Origin: Aporhodopirellula rubra
Lineage (GTDB): Bacteria > Planctomycetota > Planctomycetia > Pirellulales > Pirellulaceae
Length of the DNA stretch: 64,000 nt
Direction of reading: 5' to 3'
NCBI RefSeq assembly: GCF_014192335.1
Contig: NZ_JACHXU010000012.1
Coordinates: forward strand, 1 to 64,000
Shown here: positions 35,345-43,986 of the stretch, piece after piece
How positions within the stretch are numbered: the stretch's first letter is position 1
Layout: each line of letters begins with the position of its first letter
The notes under the pieces: generated by a model
What the model saw: only the letters and a program-made list of their open reading frames with translations
Database searches by the model: none
Told to the model about the DNA's origin: nothing
Program-made: the position numbers and the translations under genes

Positions 35345-36373
35345 TTAGCGAGCGACGACGACTTGTTCGCTGATCACGTCCGCGGTCAGGATCGCTTTGG
35401 CGGTGATCGACTTCTCGCCTGCGGTCTCGATCGTCAATGCGGATCGCTGAGCCCCCCGAGCGCTGTCTGGGGTCATCTTAATGCTCAGCACGTGGATCTT
35501 CTTTTCGGCTCCGTTGTTGTCGAATTCGACATTCCAACCGGGGCACTTGATCGACGCGATCGCGAACGGTTCCCGTCCGGTGATCACGAGTCGTTGGACC
35601 AACTCTTGGTCCGGTTTAACGGTGCCAAAGGCGATCGATTTTGGCGAGATGTTCAGCGAAGTGACCACGTTGCCCGAAACACGCAGTGGCACGCGAGGCA
35701 TGCTGCGATCGTTCGTTTGCACGATCACTTCGTCTTGGAACGTTCCGGCGGGAGCGTCTTCACGAACGGCGATTGTCAACTCGTACGTTGCTTTGCCCGG
35801 TCCCCGTTCGATCTGTTTGAATTGAGGGATCAACCACGATTGGTTAGCGCGGATGTCGACGACTTGCCAATCGCTGCGTCCGGCGTAGTAGATTTTCGTT
35901 CCGCCCGTTTTGGCTTCGCCTTGGTTGATGGTCCCGAATTCAACGCTACCGGGATGGAAGACCATGTCACTGCGGATGTAACCGTCGACCTTCAACTGGA
36001 CTTCGCTGTAAAACGGCTGATCGATCACGACAGTAAGGGTTGCCCCCTTCTTGCCACGGAAGGTCGGCGTGTTGAAGCGAGCCAACAGGTAACCTTCACC
36101 GCCGGCAGGGATGTAGTTCGACGAAAGAATCGGAGTCGTGCAACCACAACTCGCCCGTACCTCTCGGATGTGCATGTCTCGACCGGTCGTGTTACGAATC
36201 GGGAACTTGAATTCCGTCTTCGACGCTACGGCAACCGTGCCAAAGCTGTGGCTTTTCACCGGGAACACTGCGTCAGACCAATCTGCATGAGCAGCTGTTG
36301 TCGTTACGACGACAGATGCAGGCACACAGGCCATTGAGACGAAGCAGATCAAGAAAGTATTCAATCGAGCCAT
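35345..36373 (-). CDS. Exported DUF1573-domain protein
   Basis: 342 residues from ATG 36373, chosen because GGAGGAGA lies just upstream. A signal peptide (MARLNTFLICFVSMACVPASVVV...AHA, about 30 residues) leads to an immunoglobulin-like DUF1573 domain. The domain includes HSFGTVAVASKTEFKFPIRNTTGRD, then EVRASCGCTTPILSS with the hallmark SCGCT. A second similar region follows (SVEFGTINQGEA, SIAFGTVKPDQELVQRLVITG). DUF1573 proteins are abundant exported proteins in Planctomycetes and Bacteroidetes, of structural or unknown role. The final residues are VVVAR, with no anchor. Confidence 0.88.
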   Translation of the reverse strand: MARLNTFLICFVSMACVPASVVVTTTAAHADWSDAVFPVKSHSFGTVAVASKTEFKFPIRNTTGRDMHIREVRASCGCTTPILSSNYIPAGGEGYLLARFNTPTFRGKKGATLTVVIDQPFYSEVQLKVDGYIRSDMVFHPGSVEFGTINQGEAKTGGTKIYYAGRSDWQVVDIRANQSWLIPQFKQIERGPGKATYELTIAVREDAPAGTFQDEVIVQTNDRSMPRVPLRVSGNVVTSLNISPKSIAFGTVKPDQELVQRLVITGREPFAIASIKCPGWNVEFDNNGAEKKIHVLSIKMTPDSARGAQRSALTIETAGEKSITAKAILTADVISEQVVVAR

Positions 36374-36687
36374 CACAGGTCTCCTCCAGGAGACGGGGTT
36401 AGGAGGTCGGGGCAGCCGAAAAAGCACCGTCACATCGGTAGCAGTCGACTGGTTACGGTCAATAGTACAGTTGCTTTGCGGACGGGCAAGGCAGCCCGGG
36501 GGGTAATTACGTAAATCTCGCAGATTCTTTGGCTTCACCAAGCATCTGATAATCACTAATGTGATTTTGCGGGTCCGACCGGACATGCAAAAATGATCTG
36601 GTGATCGGTTCGTTCGGATTGTTAGGTTTGCAATGTCCCCCCAGACGCCTTTGCGATCCGACGACCTGCGAACCGAAGACCGATACG

Positions 36688-37728
36688 ATGTCCGATTTTG
36701 AATCCCCGCTGGTTTCTCCGCGTATTCTGATTTCTCGGATGAGCGCGATTGGTGACGCGATCTTGACGCTGCCGGTCGCCTGTTGTTTGCGGGATCATTT
36801 CCCCGACGCCTACATCGGGTGGGTCATCGAAAAGAAGTCGGCACCGATGGTTCGCGGCCATCGCGACATCGACAGCGTCATCGAACTCGAACGCGGATGG
36901 TTCACTTCGCCCAAAGGGATCCTCAACGCGAGATCGATCCTTCGGGAACATCGCTTTGACATCTCAATCGATTGCCAGGGCAATTCCAAATCCGCACTCG
37001 CTGGCAAACTGGCCGGTGCGAAACAGCGAATCGGTTTCGCCGGCAAACACGCGATGGAGCTGAGCGGGTTCTTCAACAACGAAAAAGTAACGCCGGTATT
37101 CCATCACGTCACCGACCGATCACTCGAACTGCTCACCCCGCTCGGAATTCACCACCCCGACGTTCGCTGGGACCTGCCGCTCGAACCGGGCGATCGAAAA
37201 TGGGCGACGAGTTATCGCAATTCGATCCGCGCTCCGCACGTCGCGATCCTGAATCCAGGCGGCACGTGGCCATCCAAATTGTGGGAGGCCGACCGATTCG
37301 CCTCCACCGCTCGCTACCTCGCCGACCGATACGGATATCACAGCCTCGTCGTGTGGGGATCTTTCGAAGAAAGGTTGATGGCCGAGGAAATCGTCGAATT
37401 GTCCGGCAAGACCGCGACCCTCGCCCCCGACACCAGCCTCAAAACACTCGCGGCCCTGATCGAAACGGGAGACCTTTTCATCAGCGGCGATACCGGACCG
37501 TTGCACATGGCGGTCGCGTTGAAAACACGAACGATCGGGCTCTACGGCGCGACACGTCCCGGCGACAGCGGCCCGTACAACGAAGTGGCATTGCAGTTGC
37601 AGTACGAGTCCGGCAGCCGACGCCATCGACGCAAAGCCGACAACCGGGCCATGAAAGCCATCGGCGTGGAACACGTTTGTGCGGTCATCGACGAAATGCA
37701 CGCAGGTTCGCTTTCGCGAGCCGCCTAA
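36688..37728 (+). CDS. Glycosyltransferase family 9 (heptosyltransferase-like)
   Basis: 346 residues from ATG 36688. The GT9 pattern is clear: ILISRMSAIGDAILTLPVACCLRDHFPDAYIGWVIE, IDCQGNSKSALAG, VAILNPGGTWPSKLWEADRFA, GDLFISGDTGPLHMAVALKTRTIGLYGAT (about residue 266). Heptosyltransferases add core sugars to lipopolysaccharide, so it agrees with the nearby lptD and supports an LPS-bearing outer membrane. The sugar donor is not known. An upstream in-frame ATG at 36601 would add 29 residues of Cys/Pro-rich sequence with no family match. Confidence 0.88.
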   Translation: MSDFESPLVSPRILISRMSAIGDAILTLPVACCLRDHFPDAYIGWVIEKKSAPMVRGHRDIDSVIELERGWFTSPKGILNARSILREHRFDISIDCQGNSKSALAGKLAGAKQRIGFAGKHAMELSGFFNNEKVTPVFHHVTDRSLELLTPLGIHHPDVRWDLPLEPGDRKWATSYRNSIRAPHVAILNPGGTWPSKLWEADRFASTARYLADRYGYHSLVVWGSFEERLMAEEIVELSGKTATLAPDTSLKTLAALIETGDLFISGDTGPLHMAVALKTRTIGLYGATRPGDSGPYNEVALQLQYESGSRRHRRKADNRAMKAIGVEHVCAVIDEMHAGSLSRAA

Positions 37729-37821
37729 TCGACTGCCGACCGGACGACGAAACCTGGAACGCGTTAGGATGTTGGCAATCACACCCGTCGCCGCTCCATT
37801 GACTCCTACGGTTTTGTCTCC

Positions 37822-38364
37822 TTGAAACGCACGCCACCATCATCGCCATCGGGTCAGTCGATAGTCGGCTCGCCCCAAAACCGCCCGTCCACGCCGGGCG
37901 AGGCGAACCGGATGCGGTGGGTGGACAACACAACCCAACTGCTAGACGCGAAATTCCGGATCCCCGGAACACGCATCAAGTTCGGATTGGACTTTCTATT
38001 GGGGCTGGTTCCTGGTGCCGGTGATGCCGTCAGCCTTGCAATGTCCGGCGCCTTAATCGCGACCATGGCCAAACACGGGGCCAGCCCCATGCTCGTGCTC
38101 CGAATGCTGGGCAATGTGGTGCTCGATGCGATCGTGGGCTCGGTACCACTCGCGGGGAACGTGTTCGACCTCTTCTTCCGAGCCAACAGCCGTAACCTCC
38201 GTCTGATGCGCGAGCATTACAACGAGGGCAAACACAACGGACACGCGTGGCCAATCCTGTTGGCGATTTTTGCGGTGATGATCGCTGTTTTCGCAGGGCT
38301 GTTCGTTCTGATCGCGTTCGTAATCAACGAACTGCTGAAGTGGGCGGGTGCGGTCGTCACCTGA
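37822..38364 (+). CDS. DUF4112 membrane protein
   Basis: 180 residues from TTG 37822. After a polar Ser/Pro-rich start of about 32 residues, the DUF4112 domain is well conserved: LLDAKFRIPGTRIKFGLDFLLGLVPGAGDAVSLAMS, MLGNVVLDAIVGSVPLAGNVFDLFFRANSRNLRLMREH. A C-terminal membrane segment follows (ILLAIFAVMIAVFAGLFVLIAFVI). The family is of unknown function. It lies 94 bases downstream of the glycosyltransferase and may share its transcript. Confidence 0.88.
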   Translation: MKRTPPSSPSGQSIVGSPQNRPSTPGEANRMRWVDNTTQLLDAKFRIPGTRIKFGLDFLLGLVPGAGDAVSLAMSGALIATMAKHGASPMLVLRMLGNVVLDAIVGSVPLAGNVFDLFFRANSRNLRLMREHYNEGKHNGHAWPILLAIFAVMIAVFAGLFVLIAFVINELLKWAGAVVT

Positions 38365-38412
38365 TCGAGATCTCGCGAACTCTCGTTACAGAAGAATCGC
38401 AAAAGAGCCCGT

Positions 38413-38440
38413 TACCCACCATCCGCTACCCACCATCCGC
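38413..38440. repeat. 14-base tandem duplication
   Basis: TACCCACCATCCGC occurs twice in succession (with one changed base at the left end), between DUF4112 and the terminator of the next gene. No role is evident. Confidence 0.55.
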
Positions 38441-38444
38441 AAAA

Positions 38445-38474
38445 AACCCTCGCCGGATGACTCCGACGAGGGTT
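38445..38474. terminator. Intrinsic terminator of the minus-strand Tyr/His-rich gene
   Basis: AACCCTCG and CGAGGGTT form an 8-base-pair stem around a 14-base loop. The A-run before it (38441-38446) becomes a U-run on the minus strand. It lies 30 bases past the stop of the gene at 38505. Confidence 0.8.
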
Positions 38475-38504
38475 CGTGATCGATCGCTGTTGTGACAAAC
38501 CCGA

Positions 38505-38972
38505 TTACGGGGTGTCGACGTCTGCCTTGATGCTCGGCAGGTCTTTCAGCTCTGGTTTGGCCATCGCGACTCCGTCGGTCGATTCAGGAATCGGAGGCAT
38601 CGCGGATGGTTTCGGGAACGCGGCTTCCGGAATCGCTTCGAGGTCACCCTTTTGATCTTCTGGCTTCAACATCGAGTAGCCCGACTCTTGCAGATCGTAG
38701 CGGCCCCAGTAAACGCGGCGGACCGGGTTGTAGTAATACACGTAGCGAGGACGCGATGGGTAGTGGATGCAGTAGTGATGGTGATAGGTGGGAACCGTCA
38801 CCACGGGCTGATACCGGTACGTCGTGTAGTAGTAGGTGCGGGTCGGGTGGTAATTCCACGACGAGTAGGTCTGGCGATATCCACCGGCTTCGGCGGTCGT
38901 GGCACTGTTGAAAGCGAAGATCGACGCGGCGATCAGGCAGAACTGGCAAATTCGTTTGGTAAAGCGAGACAT
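38505..38972 (-). CDS. Small exported Tyr/Arg/His-rich protein
   Basis: 155 residues from ATG 38972, with GGAGAG upstream. A signal peptide (FTKRICQFCLIAASIFAFNSATTAEA, to about residue 28) is followed by a low-complexity Tyr/His/Arg/Pro region (residues 30-85, YYYTTYRYQP, HHHYCIHYPSRPRYVYYYNP). The tail is Pro/Glu/Lys rich. It is probably exported to the periplasm or surface. Tyr-rich proteins of this type are seen in planctomycete envelopes; the function is unknown to me. Confidence 0.75.
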   Translation of the reverse strand: MSRFTKRICQFCLIAASIFAFNSATTAEAGGYRQTYSSWNYHPTRTYYYTTYRYQPVVTVPTYHHHYCIHYPSRPRYVYYYNPVRRVYWGRYDLQESGYSMLKPEDQKGDLEAIPEAAFPKPSAMPPIPESTDGVAMAKPELKDLPSIKADVDTP

Positions 38973-39417
38973 TGTTTGACTCTCCGTGAAAAGGGGCGAT
39001 GCGTTACAAAATTCTGAGTGAATCGATTTTCGCGGTGACTGATGACCGCTCTCATCATATCTATGCAAATTGGCGGGGGGCACCGGACACCACACCAAAA
39101 TTAATCTTCGCTTTTCTGTTTTTCGCATGCGGGCCTGCATTCCGGAACGAACGTCGCCTCGTTTCTCGGTCCCCAAAGTCCTAAATGGCCTCGACTCCCT
39201 CTCCGAAGCCCGGACGATCCGCGACGGCGCATTTTTTAGCGAAACTCCTAATTTCACATGCGAACGGAGGTTTTTCCCGTCGCTTCAACGAATTTTCCGA
39301 TTCAGTGGCAAAAAGTACGCAGTTCGCTTCATGCGTATGACCGATACAACCGATCCATTGTGAATAAGTGGGCCCTCGTAGCCGACTTTGGAACACACCC
39401 CCGTGAGAAGGACATCC
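38973..39417. other. 445-base intergenic space before the FHA gene
   Basis: No gene is supported; it is a divergent promoter region for the small exported protein and the FHA-domain protein. Base composition is AT-richer than the flanks. I could not identify an operator. Confidence 0.4.
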
Positions 39418-42400
39418 GTGGTGGCCAACGATCACTCCCCCTCCAGACCATCTGCAACGACAACTCTCGATGAAGCTGCTGCCAGCTTTGATGTTTCGTC
39501 GTGGCAATCGGATTTCTCGCAGCCCTCGATGACAGGTAACGCCGTGAGTACAACCGCGAGAGAACAATCGCTGGGAAACCGGAACGCATCCGACGATCAA
39601 GATCAACTCGATACCGATCGCTGGGCACAAACCCCTTCGACATGGCGTCGTGAACCCAGCATTGAGTTTCGCGTCCGTAGCGAAGGTCAACCGACCCGCC
39701 GACTGCGACTCGCCGGTGCCCGATACACACTCGGCAACGGTGTCGGCTGCTCGATCCGGCTCGAAGATACCAGCCTGCGGTCACTTCACGCGGTCCTGAT
39801 CCGTGACCACGAACGCATTCTCGTTCGTGCGTATTCGGTACCGATTCAAATCAACGACGTCCGCGTCACCGAAGGCATGATCAACGTCGGCGATCGCTTA
39901 CGCCTCGGTTCGTACGAATTTGAATTGCTCGAGAACACACCTCGTCCCGCCGACGCAGTCAGCCAGGCTGTCGCGCACGGCCTCGTCGGCTTCGACGGAC
40001 ACACCGACTCGCGTGGCGACGATTCCTCGCAGGATTGGTCACGATCGTTTCATGAGGAAGCCAAACAGTGGCGTGCCCTCAAACAAGACGTTCAGCGTCG
40101 CGACGCGTGGTGCAAAACTCGCGAACGCGAATTGATCGAACAACAAACCACACTCGAAAAACAACTGCAGGCACTGCAGCAGCGCGAGGACGAACTGCAA
40201 ACACAGGAGTCCGCCGCACTCGAAGTTCACGAAGAGTTCCAGCGTCGCTATCAAGACCTGCTCAAACACCGTGACGAACTGCAACTGCAGCAGGATGAAC
40301 TCGCCACCGGACGAGAGCACCTGCGTCTGCAACAGGAACGTCTCGACGGTCGCGATCGCTTGCATCGTCAACAGATCGAACGATTGCTCGAAGAGCAAGA
40401 TCGTTTCAAACGACAAGAAACCGTCAACGCTCAGAAAATTGCCGAGAGCGAAGAGCGGGTCCGCGCCTCACGTATGCAAGCCGAAGCGGCAACGTCCGCG
40501 GTCGAGCAGATGCGGGAGAAGTTCGCGTCACTCAATGAACAACTCGTTCAATTATCGCAGCAACAGGAAACGCTGCAACAACTCGAGGCAGACCGCAACC
40601 GCGAACACCAACAACGGATCGAAGATCTCGAGTTTGACCGAGACGAAGCGTTCGCACAGCGTGACGAAATCGCTGAAGAGCGTGACGCCTCTCGCGAAGC
40701 TCAATCCAAGATCGAATCGGAACGCAAGAAACTCGCAGTACGCTGCGTCGAACTCGAATCGATCGAAGAACAACTGCGATCCGAAATCGAGGAAATGCAG
40801 AGCGAGATCGCTCGCACCCGCCGCGACGCCGAATCACTCGACAAAGATTGCGAACTCGCCCGACGCACGATCTCGAACCTCGAAGACACCATTCGCGAAA
40901 ACCGCGAACGTCACGAAGCGGACCGTGAATCCTGGACCGCCGAAGTCGAAACGCTCCGCACCAGCCTCGAGGAATTGTCGCTCGACCTCGCCGGGGCTCA
41001 AGCCCAGTTGTCGAAACTGCGTGACGAGAACGATCGTCTTGTCGATCAACTCACCGGCGCGCACGCCGAACGCGACGAAGCTCGTGCCGAACGCGAAACC
41101 GCGATGCGTGAGTGCGACATCGCACGCGGCGAATGCGATGCCGCCAAAATCGACTGCGAAGCCGCACGCCGCGACCTCGAGGCCGCACGGACTGATGTGC
41201 TACGTGCTCGCCAAGAGCGCGATGATGCCGCCGCCGAACGCAACGCCGTCATCGCCGAACGCGATGAACTGCTCGCGTTCAAAGAGCGTGCCGGACAAGA
41301 CCAGAAGAGCGCCGAACTCAGTCGCGAGCAATGGGCACGCCAAGAAGAACAGGCCGAACGCCGGTACCAGGAAGCCCAATCGCATCTCGCCGATGCTCGC
41401 CAAAAATGCGAACGGGCCGTGCGGGTCCGCGACGAAGCCGAAACGGCACGTCTCGCCGCCGAAGCCAAACTCGACGCCGCGATGCAAGACCTGCAGGCGA
41501 TGCAAGCCGAACGTGATCTCGCCATCAGCGAACAGGAAGAACTCCGCCGCCAACGCGACACAGCGTTGCAAGACGCCAAGGACACTCGCGAACTGTTCGA
41601 CCGTTCCAACCGCGATCATGACGACACGCTCGACCGGATCGAGCATCTCGAACAAAAAACCCGTGACGTGATCGGCGGATCCGGCAAATCGGAAGTGCCA
41701 TCCGTTGCACCGAAATTCGGACTCGTGGGCAGCGACATCGGCTCAATCGCCAACGTCGACAACGACTCTGCCGAAGCCGTCGAACTCGATCTTGAACTCG
41801 AGCACGACGACGCGGCAACCGTCGCTGAGCCATCCGCGACGGCATCGCAATCGCCTTCCGAAGCTCCTCAATGGCAAGTCGAAGAACCCGCGGAAGCGGC
41901 TCTCGACTCCCTCGCCGAAGTGGAAAACGCCGGAGCAGAAAACGTCGAGGCGGACAGCATCGAACCGGCCTCGCTTTCATTGACCGCCGACATACCGGCC
42001 GAACCTGAAACGCCAACCGAATTGGAAAACTCGGTCGCGGACTTCGAAACGCAGCCAGAAACCTTCGAGCCATCCGCCTTGAGCGAACCGGCCGCAACGG
42101 TCACCGACGAAACCGCAGAAAACATCGCCGACGATCCTGCGGACAACACTCCCGAAGATTCCGTCTCGGCATCACCCGCTGCGTTGTGGGCGACCGAAAC
42201 TTCCGAATCGATCGACGATCAAGACGTGTGGCCGACCTATTCCTCCGTCGAACCAGAACCTTCGCAATCGATCGTCGACGAAACCTCGGCTCCGATGTCG
42301 TTGCTCACTTCGTCGAACGATGTGGCCCCTGAAGAATTGCCACCGACGATGCCAGCCATCCCAACCGAGGAGGCGCTCACCGACGATGCCCCGTCTGCAT

Positions 42401-43845
42401 GGCAGAGCACCGAGTCTTCGATGATCACCGACGAAACCGAACCCGCGTACAGCGAAGACGTTTCCGGCGAAGCACCTGAAGAAGAATCTGCATGGCAAAC
42501 GACAAACGAACCGATCGCAGATTCCGAGGCCGATGAAATTGCCGCCCAAACTGTGGCCGAAGCTTTGCCGCAATGGCCTGACGAATCGCAAACGTACCTG
42601 CTGCCTCAAGAACGTAGCGAAACGGCCGAGCAATTCGATGATTCGGCAGTCGACGCGATGGAATCCGCCGACGCGTTCGACAACTCATACGATAACGAAC
42701 CGCCATACACGACATCGGTCGACGACCACTCTGCCGAAGCCTCCTTCGCGAGCGAAACGGTCAGCGAACCTGCCCGCGAATGGCCCACACACGATGAATC
42801 GTCGGATTCGGCATCGGAAATTCCCGAGGGATCACTCGCCGATCAGTTGATGCGAGATTTAGGTATTGAAAAGAAGCCCTCTCTTGCGATCGACGACGAA
42901 TCACGCGAACCTTCGATCGAAGACACGTCCGCCACGGCGATGTGGAACGGCCGCAATGATTGGCAAAAAGACGAATGCGAAGAAGACGCGCCGGCCAACG
43001 AAATCGAACAGTCCTTCGACCAAGACGCTGCCGCCGAAGCGAATCTTTCCGACCTCGTTCACCAAACCGTCGTCGAAAAGGAAGCCGAAGCTTTCATGCA
43101 AGATGATGAGGACGGGCACGAGTCCGACGAAGTCGCCTCGTCGTATTCAGAGAGCATCGAACAATACCGCGACGAACGTGAAGACGTCGCCGAACTGAGC
43201 ACCGAAAGCAACGAGCCAGCGGCCGAAACCGTTGTCGCGTCCACCAGCGACGAAAGCGAACTGGAAGACGATTCAATCGAAGCTTACATGAACCGTTTGC
43301 TTCAGCGTGTTCAAGGTGAACCGGCTGCTCCTGCTGCGTCGGCATCCAAACCGGCGGCCAAGCCAGTTGAAAAACCGGCCGCTCCGGTTTCGAAAGCGGA
43401 TACGCACATCGGCGCCGAAATGGATCAAAGCGAATCATTCGACAAAGAACAGGCCGATGCACCGGAGACGGACCCGAACGCACCATTGGTGCCACGATCG
43501 CAAGCCCCGGAACGAAACAGCGACCTGTCCGCGATGCGAGAACTCGCCAACGCGTCGGCCCGGTCCGCGATCACACGCAGCAACAAGACCCAGAGCCACA
43601 CAACGCGCATGCAAGCGATGGTCAAATTCGGCCAAGCGGGCATCGCGATGCTGTGCGGTCTCGCCGCGGTCGTGTTGGTCAACCTGCCAATGCTGAAAAT
43701 CATCGCTGCCGTTGCGGCACTGATCATCGCCGGCATCTGTGTCAAAGAAGGGTTCTCGCTACTGACCGATCTGAACTATCGTTCGCAGTCGGGGGCAACG
43801 CCCAAGGCGACCGAAGAAGCAGCCGAAGCGGAAGAACTCGTGTAG
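39418..43845 (+). CDS. Giant FHA-domain coiled-coil protein with C-terminal membrane segments
   Basis: 1,475 residues from GTG 39418, with GAAGGA six to eleven bases upstream. An FHA domain spans about residues 80-150 (ARYTLGNGVGCSIRLEDTSLRSLHAVLI...VGDRLRLGSYEFELL), expected to bind phosphothreonine. A very long coiled coil (about 215-740, rich in Glu/Arg/Gln heptads) follows. Then comes a 650-residue acidic Ser/Glu/Ala/Pro-rich region of low complexity, and two hydrophobic segments near the C-terminus (about 1400-1450). The plan suggests a membrane-tethered, phosphorylation-responsive scaffold. No kinase gene is nearby. Confidence 0.8.
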   Translation: MVANDHSPSRPSATTTLDEAAASFDVSSWQSDFSQPSMTGNAVSTTAREQSLGNRNASDDQDQLDTDRWAQTPSTWRREPSIEFRVRSEGQPTRRLRLAGARYTLGNGVGCSIRLEDTSLRSLHAVLIRDHERILVRAYSVPIQINDVRVTEGMINVGDRLRLGSYEFELLENTPRPADAVSQAVAHGLVGFDGHTDSRGDDSSQDWSRSFHEEAKQWRALKQDVQRRDAWCKTRERELIEQQTTLEKQLQALQQREDELQTQESAALEVHEEFQRRYQDLLKHRDELQLQQDELATGREHLRLQQERLDGRDRLHRQQIERLLEEQDRFKRQETVNAQKIAESEERVRASRMQAEAATSAVEQMREKFASLNEQLVQLSQQQETLQQLEADRNREHQQRIEDLEFDRDEAFAQRDEIAEERDASREAQSKIESERKKLAVRCVELESIEEQLRSEIEEMQSEIARTRRDAESLDKDCELARRTISNLEDTIRENRERHEADRESWTAEVETLRTSLEELSLDLAGAQAQLSKLRDENDRLVDQLTGAHAERDEARAERETAMRECDIARGECDAAKIDCEAARRDLEAARTDVLRARQERDDAAAERNAVIAERDELLAFKERAGQDQKSAELSREQWARQEEQAERRYQEAQSHLADARQKCERAVRVRDEAETARLAAEAKLDAAMQDLQAMQAERDLAISEQEELRRQRDTALQDAKDTRELFDRSNRDHDDTLDRIEHLEQKTRDVIGGSGKSEVPSVAPKFGLVGSDIGSIANVDNDSAEAVELDLELEHDDAATVAEPSATASQSPSEAPQWQVEEPAEAALDSLAEVENAGAENVEADSIEPASLSLTADIPAEPETPTELENSVADFETQPETFEPSALSEPAATVTDETAENIADDPADNTPEDSVSASPAALWATETSESIDDQDVWPTYSSVEPEPSQSIVDETSAPMSLLTSSNDVAPEELPPTMPAIPTEEALTDDAPSAWQSTESSMITDETEPAYSEDVSGEAPEEESAWQTTNEPIADSEADEIAAQTVAEALPQWPDESQTYLLPQERSETAEQFDDSAVDAMESADAFDNSYDNEPPYTTSVDDHSAEASFASETVSEPAREWPTHDESSDSASEIPEGSLADQLMRDLGIEKKPSLAIDDESREPSIEDTSATAMWNGRNDWQKDECEEDAPANEIEQSFDQDAAAEANLSDLVHQTVVEKEAEAFMQDDEDGHESDEVASSYSESIEQYRDEREDVAELSTESNEPAAETVVASTSDESELEDDSIEAYMNRLLQRVQGEPAAPAASASKPAAKPVEKPAAPVSKADTHIGAEMDQSESFDKEQADAPETDPNAPLVPRSQAPERNSDLSAMRELANASARSAITRSNKTQSHTTRMQAMVKFGQAGIAMLCGLAAVVLVNLPMLKIIAAVAALIIAGICVKEGFSLLTDLNYRSQSGATPKATEEAAEAEELV

Positions 43846-43902
43846 CAAACGCGTTGGGACAGAACGCAAACGACGGACCTCGTCCGCTACCGACAATAAA
43901 AA

Positions 43903-43930
43903 AAACCAGCCGCAGTGATGCGGCTGGTTT
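43903..43930. terminator. Bidirectional intrinsic terminator
   Basis: A perfect 12-base-pair stem (AAACCAGCCGCA / TGCGGCTGGTTT) has a GTGA loop and a long A-run upstream (43898-43905). It separates the convergent FHA gene and metalloprotease gene and can serve both strands. Confidence 0.88.
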
Positions 43931-43986
43931 CGTTGATAGAGACTCGACGCGTTCCTCCATGTTCGGCGGCAACGCTTCGGCAGGTC

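Noticed and set aside
40271-41671. Long plus-strand frame within the FHA/coiled-coil gene
   Set aside because: It is an out-of-frame shadow, rich in Asn/Arg/Pro/Ser, of the coiled-coil coding frame.
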